In this document: positions 59,729 to 64,000 of the stretch, piece by piece
Layout of the letters: every line of letters begins with the position of its first letter
Position numbering within the stretch: position 1 is the first letter of the stretch
NCBI GenBank assembly: GCA_942492735.1
Contig: OW818648.1
Coordinates: 2,418,001 to 2,482,000, forward strand
Source of the DNA: Sporobacter sp942492735
GTDB taxonomy: Bacteria; Bacillota; Clostridia; Oscillospirales; Oscillospiraceae
Reading direction: 5' to 3'
Length of the DNA: 64,000 nt
Notes under the pieces: model-generated
Database searches by the model: none
What the model saw: only the letters and a program-made list of their open reading frames with translations
Told to the model about the DNA's origin: nothing
Position numbers and translations under genes: made by a program

Positions 59729-59974
59729 ATGCCAAAACCGTGCGGGGAGAAAGGCGAAAAAAATCTGATATCGGGCAGGCTTCGAGAGCTGCGTGAAAAG
59801 AACGGCTTATCCCAGCGGGCTTTAGCCGGGAGACTTCAGCTCCAAGGTGTCGACATGGACAAAAACGTCATCACCCGTATAGAGACGAACAAACGGTATG
59901 TGACCGATTTAGAGCTTCGGGCAATTGTATCCATTTTTAATGTATCATATGACTTTTTAGTCGAAGGCAAGTAA
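59729..59974 (+). CDS. XRE-family helix-turn-helix regulator
   Basis: The 81-residue protein has one HTH_3/XRE domain (residues about 14-70): LREKNGLSQRALAGRLQLQG...VITRIETNKRYV, then LRAIVSIFNVSYDFLVEGK. It is a small DNA-binding regulator with no second domain. AAAGGGGGATGG precedes the ATG. It lies just upstream of spo0A and the repeated TTAGACAA sites flank it, so it may control both genes. Confidence 0.85.
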   Translation: MPKPCGEKGEKNLISGRLRELREKNGLSQRALAGRLQLQGVDMDKNVITRIETNKRYVTDLELRAIVSIFNVSYDFLVEGK

Positions 59975-60008
59975 TTGGAAAATTATAGAAAAATTTTCCA
60001 AATTATGC

Positions 60009-60037
60009 TTGCAAAAGGCGTCTTATTGTGCTAAATT
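60009..60037 (+). promoter_or_regulatory. Sigma-A promoter for spo0A
   Basis: TTGCAA (60009-60014), 17-base spacer, TAAATT (60032-60037), about 75 bases before the ATG, with a TTAGACAA motif at the expected start of transcription. Confidence 0.65.
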
Positions 60038-60110
60038 GTTAGACAAGGCCGCAGATAAAAAGATATATTGCAAAGCCGTGATGAAAAATTAAAATTACGG
60101 AGGAGATACA

Positions 60111-60899
60111 ATGGAGACCAAAACGCGAGTCATTATAGCTGACGCCGGTGAAGAGTACAGAATGCTGCTTTCCGAGATTCTGGCTGCAGAAGGCGACTTT
60201 GAGGTCGCGGGCTGCACTGGTGATGGGTTGACTGCTTATTCGCTTGTGCTAACAGAAAAACCAGATGTATTACTTACTGATCTTATTCTTTCGGGCCTTG
60301 ACGGCTTGGCGGTGCTGGAAAAGCTATCAGCTATTCCGGACAGCGAGCGCCCGTCGGTAATTATTATCTCTGGATTTTCGAGCGAGCACACGCTGACCGA
60401 AGCATCAAATCTCGGGGCATCCTACTTCATGCAGAAACCGTGTGATATCCCCGCGTTGCTCACCAGAATCCGCATGGTATCCGGAAAATCACGTATCTCA
60501 GGAATTGGGACAAGCGCAAGCGCGAAACCGACACGCCAGGAGCAGAGCCTGGAAAGCCTTGTGACGGAGATCATCCATGAGATTGGTGTACCGGCTCATA
60601 TCAAAGGCTATCAATATCTGCGCGAAGCCATCATTTTGACGATTAACGACATGGACGTCATCAACGCCGTGACCAAGGTGCTCTATCCGACTGTCGCAAA
60701 AAAGTTTTCGACAACGCCCAGCCGTGTTGAACGCGCAATCCGCCACGCCATCGAAGTCGCGTGGGACAGAGGCGACCTCGAAACCCTCCAAAAGTTCTTC
60801 GGCTACACCGTCTCCAACATCAAAGGCAAGCCGACAAACAGCGAATTCATCGCCATGATTGCCGACAGACTCAGCCTGCAAAGGCGCGAGAGCAAATAA
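60111..60899 (+). CDS. spo0A: Sporulation master regulator Spo0A
   Basis: The 262-residue response regulator has a receiver domain (1 to about 125) with phospho-acceptor Asp57 in DVLLTDLIL, Lys in FMQKPCD and a switch Ser/Thr in IIISGF. The C-terminal Spo0A DNA-binding domain (about 145-262) contains TTPSRVERAIRHAIEVAW and GYTVSNIKGKPTNSEFIAMIAD, nearly identical to Bacillus Spo0A. The first acidic pocket reads ADAGEE, so the second of the usual two Asp residues is Ala. It directs entry into sporulation. A sigma-A promoter precedes it and a terminator follows. Confidence 0.96.
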   Translation: METKTRVIIADAGEEYRMLLSEILAAEGDFEVAGCTGDGLTAYSLVLTEKPDVLLTDLILSGLDGLAVLEKLSAIPDSERPSVIIISGFSSEHTLTEASNLGASYFMQKPCDIPALLTRIRMVSGKSRISGIGTSASAKPTRQEQSLESLVTEIIHEIGVPAHIKGYQYLREAIILTINDMDVINAVTKVLYPTVAKKFSTTPSRVERAIRHAIEVAWDRGDLETLQKFFGYTVSNIKGKPTNSEFIAMIADRLSLQRRESK

Positions 60900-60914
60900 T
60901 AGATATGGAAAATG

Positions 60915-60949
60915 ATGACGGAGCCGGTTAGCTCCGTCATATTTTTTTA
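60915..60949 (+). terminator. Terminator after spo0A
   Basis: A 10-bp stem atgacggagc/gctccgtcat (60915-60924 with 60931-60940) is followed by attttttta. Confidence 0.9.
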
Positions 60950-61030
60950 GTTGAACCTTTATAGAGATGGATGTAGAATCATATTGTTATTACCATAAAC
61001 ACAATGAGATATCAGCATCCCGCGTTACTT

Positions 61031-61097
61031 GTCATTCCCGCGAAGGCGGGAATCCATTCTACCAGGTACGTGGATTCCCGCCTTCGCGGGAATGACA
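61031..61097. repeat. Pair of palindromic repeats in inverted orientation
   Basis: gtcattcccgcgaaggcggg (61031 onwards) and its complement ending at 61097 form a long hairpin with a 15-base centre; each arm is itself palindromic and matches the repeat at 505-527. It lies in the gap between spo0A and the kinase gene, which otherwise holds nothing recognisable. Confidence 0.8.
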
Positions 61098-61157
61098 GCG
61101 CGGACCATGTCGTTATCTTAATCGAATACTAGAAGCAATTACTAAACGAGATGTATG

Positions 61158-62639
61158 CTATGCACCGATATCGCTTTCTAACACTCTGTCTTCGCGCTCG
61201 GAAAATAGTTCGATATGAGTCATATGATCTGACTTAATTCGGAATTGACTTAGATTATCGAAGCAAAGAGACACATTCTTTGTGTAAAGCACGTTGCCAG
61301 CAATGTCTTCAATAACAAAACTTGCCTGATACTTTCTTAATATCTCAAAGGTCGTCATTAATCCGATGCCGCTGCCGCCCTCGAAGGCGTGTGTGGTCGT
61401 CCGTTTTAACCCGATGGCATTGATTGTTTCGGGTGTGAAAGGGATGCCGTTGTCGAATATACCAATAGAGTAACAATTGTCAGTGATGCCGATATGAACT
61501 AAAACGTTTTTAGATGCGCATTTTTTTGTTGCAATGATAGCGTTTTCAATTAAATCGGCAAGCAGCGTGTTGATATCTTGTTCTGTTGCGATATTCTCAA
61601 CTAAATATTTAATGCTTCCCGATACCGATAGATTAAAGTCGATTAGTTGCTCCTTGCATTTTTGAAGCATGTACGTGAGTAATGAATCCACAGATGGCAC
61701 ACCCGTCGAGGGGAGGCTCTTACTGTTAGACTCGTATGATGTAATGATGCCACGCCGTTCATGGGAGGCGGTTTCGATTTGAGACAGCAGCATATTACCT
61801 ATTGCCACTCGCGCAGCATAATCGTTTTCCGATTCTGCAGTCAAAAGATAATGCCGGACAGCATATTCGAGAGCCGGAATCAGCTTGTTGTCCTTGTGAA
61901 TAATTTTAGACAGCTCGTTGTTATTCTGCTTCAGGTATTCGATTTCAGCGTCATTTTTGGTTATTGTCTCTTGTAATGTTTGTAATTCCTGGGTTTTTAC
62001 TTTTTCGAGATACTTTTTTGTTATGCTGTTACGCCACCAGAATAGAACAGTCAATCCAGCTACTACTGAGAAAAAAACGGGGATAAGGTAAACAAGATCG
62101 GTATCTTTATTCAAGCCTAAAAATGAAGCTGCAATCAATAATGTGACACTGATATAGACGCCGACATCGCTTGATCCGTATTCAACTAAAAATGGCATCC
62201 CTTTTTTGAACCGTTTTATTCTAAAAGGAAATATTACAAACAATAACTGCACTGCACAAATATAGATTAGGGTGTGCATATCCGCAGAATACTTTTTCTG
62301 TAAACTAAATTCAATCGTGAATTCTATTGTACACACCAAAAAGGTTGCAACTAAAAAAATTATGTATGAAATACCAAATGATATTACTGATGTTGTCACA
62401 GATAGATTCAATGGCAATTTTTTTACTTTAAACGAAAAGAGGGCAAAAAATGAGAACATCAGGATAATACTCAACGACTCGGCGTATTGCCTTAAGGCAT
62501 ATATAACGGGTGATACAAATAGTAAAAAAAGGAGATATTGAAAATATAACTTTTTGGGGGCTTTAATATTTAGTAGTTTTAAGAATATATAAAAGCAGCA
62601 GCCCATTAAAACGAAGTATTTTATTATTACTTCATACAT
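61158..62639 (-). CDS. GHKL sensor histidine kinase (AgrC-like)
   Basis: The 493-residue kinase has six or seven transmembrane helices in the first ~210 residues and no extracellular domain, then a coiled coil (about 210-245), a phospho-acceptor-type His (about residue 248, IIHKDNKLIPALEYAV, comparable to the HD..N motif of AgrC-like kinases) and a GHKL ATPase domain with N-box DLIENAIIATKK, G1 IFDNGIPF and G2 GGSGIGLMTTFEI. Such kinases often sense membrane or peptide signals. The ATG at 62639 is preceded by AAAGGG at a somewhat long spacing; a TTG at 62645 is possible. It presumably signals to the Spo0A-like regulator at 62844-63629. Confidence 0.87.
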   Translation of the reverse strand: MYEVIIKYFVLMGCCFYIFLKLLNIKAPKKLYFQYLLFLLFVSPVIYALRQYAESLSIILMFSFFALFSFKVKKLPLNLSVTTSVISFGISYIIFLVATFLVCTIEFTIEFSLQKKYSADMHTLIYICAVQLLFVIFPFRIKRFKKGMPFLVEYGSSDVGVYISVTLLIAASFLGLNKDTDLVYLIPVFFSVVAGLTVLFWWRNSITKKYLEKVKTQELQTLQETITKNDAEIEYLKQNNNELSKIIHKDNKLIPALEYAVRHYLLTAESENDYAARVAIGNMLLSQIETASHERRGIITSYESNSKSLPSTGVPSVDSLLTYMLQKCKEQLIDFNLSVSGSIKYLVENIATEQDINTLLADLIENAIIATKKCASKNVLVHIGITDNCYSIGIFDNGIPFTPETINAIGLKRTTTHAFEGGSGIGLMTTFEILRKYQASFVIEDIAGNVLYTKNVSLCFDNLSQFRIKSDHMTHIELFSEREDRVLESDIGA

Positions 62640-62766
62640 AATCAAATAATCCCTTTCACAAAGCAATACTCTTGAATAAAAAGCACATCCAATAATCCAA
62701 CAGTGTTACTTCCACTATTCTTTGTAGACTGAAAATAAGTTGAAAGAAAAAAGGAGGAGACACTGA

Positions 62767-62811
62767 ATGTGGGATTTGTGGGCTGCAATTCGTTACATAC
62801 TTGGAATTTAA
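62767..62811 (+). CDS. 14-residue ORF, MWDLWAAIRYILGI
   Basis: A 14-codon frame on the plus strand lies between the kinase gene and the Spo0A-like gene (both minus). It has AAGGAGG at 62751-62757, nine bases before the ATG, and a strong terminator 10 bases after its stop, so it looks like a complete mini transcription unit. The peptide is hydrophobic and has two Trp. There is no known family match; roles could be a signal peptide, a small membrane-active modulator of the kinase, or a translated regulatory RNA. Promoter not identified. No other ORF on the plus strand follows before 63829. Confidence 0.6.
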   Translation: MWDLWAAIRYILGI

Positions 62812-62821
62812 TACACGTCAG

Positions 62822-62846
62822 GCCGCCCGCCGGGGCGGCTTTTTTA
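62822..62846 (+). terminator. Terminator of the 14-codon transcript
   Basis: A 7-bp GC stem gccgccc/gggcggc (62822-62828 with 62833-62839), 4-base loop, followed by tttttt. The T-run is on the plus strand only; on the minus strand it lies beyond the response regulator stop with no T-run. Confidence 0.88.
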
Positions 62847-63629
62847 ATACTCGGCTTTAATCTTGTTAGCGTAGTAATAAATGAATTCTGTCAGCGTGGG
62901 AACGCCTTTATCGGAGCTGATTCTTGCGGTGTAGTACTTCAGCAGGTCTTCGATGTCTGAGGTTCGCCACGCTTTTTGAATCGCGTTCTGCATGGCGCGT
63001 TCCACGCTGGATTCCGTTTTGCCGTGTTTTTTACTGAGGAGTGTGCACAGATTCTGCACCGGTTGCTTTACAACGAGCTCAATGGCATCAACCAGATATG
63101 TATAGCCGACAGCTTTGGGGCTGATGCCGATATTGTTTAATTCAGCTCTGATGCGTGAGAGAATTCTCTTGTGCTTGACGTCCGGCGGCTCCGTTGTCGC
63201 GTGATCAGGAGAAGCTGCCTGAATCCTGCTGTGTATGATGGGCTTCAGCATTCTTAAGAAATCGAGGGCGCTTTTTGCCGAATAATCCGCCTGATGCTTC
63301 GACATGATAAAGTCTGCGCCTAACTGACGTGCTGATTCATAAGTAAGCGCGCTGGAATTATTTGTGGTTATCAGGACATAGGGATTTGTATCAAGTGACA
63401 TTTGCCTTAGTCCCTGCAACACGAGAAAGCCGTTACCGCGTCCACGATGAAGCTCCAAATCTAATATAACGGCGTCCGGCAAAAAATCCTTGATATACTT
63501 GAGTGCGTCACTTGAATTGTTCGTGACACCGACGAGGGAAACATCGTCGAGTTCGTCAATATTTTCCGTAAACTCGTTACAGGCGGCTTCTTCGTCCTCG
63601 ACGAGCAGGATTGAGAGATTTTTGTCCAT
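62844..63629 (-). CDS. Spo0A-family response regulator, paralogue
   Basis: The 261-residue protein has a receiver domain (1 to about 130; acidic pocket EDEE, Asp57 in AVILDLEL, Lys in MSKHQAD) followed by a Spo0A-type C-terminal domain (about 155-261; the ISPKAVGYTYLVDAIELVV, then ESSVERAMQNAIQKAW and PTLTEFIYYYANKI blocks line up with Spo0A). The recognition helix differs: the Spo0A SRVERAIRHAIE becomes SSVERAMQNAIQ, removing the key arginines and the His. It should not bind 0A boxes as Spo0A does. It is paired with the GHKL kinase. The ATG at 63629 has GGAGG. Confidence 0.88.
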   Translation of the reverse strand: MDKNLSILLVEDEEAACNEFTENIDELDDVSLVGVTNNSSDALKYIKDFLPDAVILDLELHRGRGNGFLVLQGLRQMSLDTNPYVLITTNNSSALTYESARQLGADFIMSKHQADYSAKSALDFLRMLKPIIHSRIQAASPDHATTEPPDVKHKRILSRIRAELNNIGISPKAVGYTYLVDAIELVVKQPVQNLCTLLSKKHGKTESSVERAMQNAIQKAWRTSDIEDLLKYYTARISSDKGVPTLTEFIYYYANKIKAEY

Positions 63630-63659
63630 AAAAATCCTCCCACGGATATTATTTCTACT

Positions 63660-63688
63660 ATTTTATTACACAAAACAACGAAAAGCAA
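63660..63688 (-). promoter_or_regulatory. Sigma-A promoter for the Spo0A-like regulator, with direct repeats
   Basis: Minus strand TTGCTT (63683-63688), 17-base spacer, TAAAAT (63660-63665). Two CAACGAA direct repeats (plus 63676-63682 and 63686-63692, ten bases apart) overlap the -35 region, suggesting regulator binding. Confidence 0.6.
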
Positions 63689-63828
63689 CGAATTCAGACA
63701 TTTTTTTGAACGGAAAGCAATTTACCCGGTGCAATTGTTTATGTAAACTTCTAACAGTTGGTACTTTTTTAGGTTATTATGTCAAGATTATGAGAAGTTG
63801 ATGGTAATAATAAGAATAGGAGGGTACA

Positions 63829-64000
63829 ATGATTGATTCACATAACATTATGCAGCCGCCTTTTTCTTGCCAGAGAGATTTGTTCCTGCATGGTTCTGAT
63901 CAGCAATCCTTATGCGCCTGTATTCTTGATGCAATCAACAATGAAATAGACGTTATCGTCAGTCTGTACTCAGAGGGTACTAAACTGTTAGAAGCGATGG
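63829..64000 (+). CDS. Start of an unidentified gene, truncated by the window end
   Basis: An open frame begins at ATG 63829 with AGGAGGG at 63819-63825 and continues to the right edge (57 codons visible). It starts MIDSHNIMQPPFSCQRDLF and continues with a moderately charged segment (DAINNEIDVIVSLYSEGTKL). Not recognised. It is divergent from the Spo0A-like gene and could belong to the same signalling locus. Confidence 0.6.
   Translation, partial: MIDSHNIMQPPFSCQRDLFLHGSDQQSLCACILDAINNEIDVIVSLYSEGTKLLEAM

Noticed and set aside
61031..61097. Intrinsic terminator or CRISPR-like repeat
   Set aside because: No T-tract and only one inverted pair with no regular spacers; it matches the dispersed repeat at 505-527.
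62767..62846. Trp-operon-type attenuator (Trp-containing leader peptide followed by a terminator)
   Set aside because: No biosynthesis gene follows on the plus strand; the next genes downstream are on the minus strand until 63829, and there is only one hairpin, not competing ones.

Overview
The window looks like chromosome of an endospore-forming member of the Clostridia (low- to mid-GC Firmicutes). The evidence is the gene content: spo0A, spoIVB, spmA/spmB, spoVAD/spoVAE, a GerMN-type lipoprotein, ctsR-mcsA-clpC, an AbrB/SpoVT-type regulator, the SCIFF peptide with its radical-SAM maturase, and strong AGGAGG-type ribosome binding sites with frequent TTG/GTG starts. Family-level placement (perhaps Oscillospirales) is a guess. 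I saw no rRNA, tRNA, CRISPR array, transposase or phage gene.

Layout. 0-5 kb: end of a membrane protein, two overlapping short-chain dehydrogenases, an AraC/GyrI-type regulator, a repeat-rich gap and an Orn/Lys/Arg-decarboxylase-family enzyme. 5.5-7.2 kb: SCIFF ranthipeptide precursor and maturase. 7.5-10.2 kb: amino-acid permease and GerMN lipoprotein. 10.3-15.6 kb (minus strand): a second RiPP locus (S26-type peptidase, Cys-containing precursor, HPr-kinase-like protein, PqqD-like protein, SPASM radical SAM enzyme), followed by a secreted subtilisin-like protease whose leader carries two c-di-GMP-I riboswitches, each with its own terminator. 15.7-19.1 kb: DUF4349 lipoprotein and a polar amino-acid ABC importer. 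19.3-24.2 kb: pgk-tpiA-gpmI-eno operon; eno appears to start with AUU. 24.4-33.9 kb: glycosyltransferase, rsmA, 3-methyladenine glycosylase, a membrane-anchored Ig-like protein, a diguanylate cyclase, spmA-spmB, AbrB-type regulator, rsmI, a tRNA-type N6-adenine methyltransferase and a ferredoxin. 34-38 kb: ctsR-mcsA-clpC stress operon with a CtsR operator and no mcsB. 38-48.8 kb: WXG100-like/LRR protein, spoVAD-spoVAE, galE, QueG-like protein, DegV, glpK, a small membrane protein and a SecA-type ATPase. 48.9-54.4 kb: rplU-rpmA, a serine-palmitoyltransferase-like/ketoreductase pair, ackA and tmcAL. 54.4-64 kb: NUDIX remnant, MATE pump, thioesterase, spoIVB, spore-type M14 peptidase, XRE regulator, spo0A, then a GHKL kinase and a second Spo0A-family response regulator with a 14-codon ORF between them, and the start of one more gene.

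The points most worth following are: (1) the kinase / 14-aa ORF / Spo0A-paralogue locus at 61.2-63.6 kb, a candidate undescribed signalling system; (2) the RiPP locus and its neighbouring protease under tandem c-di-GMP riboswitch control, in the same window as an intact GGDEF protein; (3) a serine-palmitoyltransferase-like plus 3-ketosphinganine-reductase-like pair, suggesting sphingoid-base or related amino-ketone lipid synthesis in a clostridium; (4) near-cognate start codons on eno (ATT) and spoVAD (ACG). Functions rest on motif recognition by eye; no database search or folding program was run.
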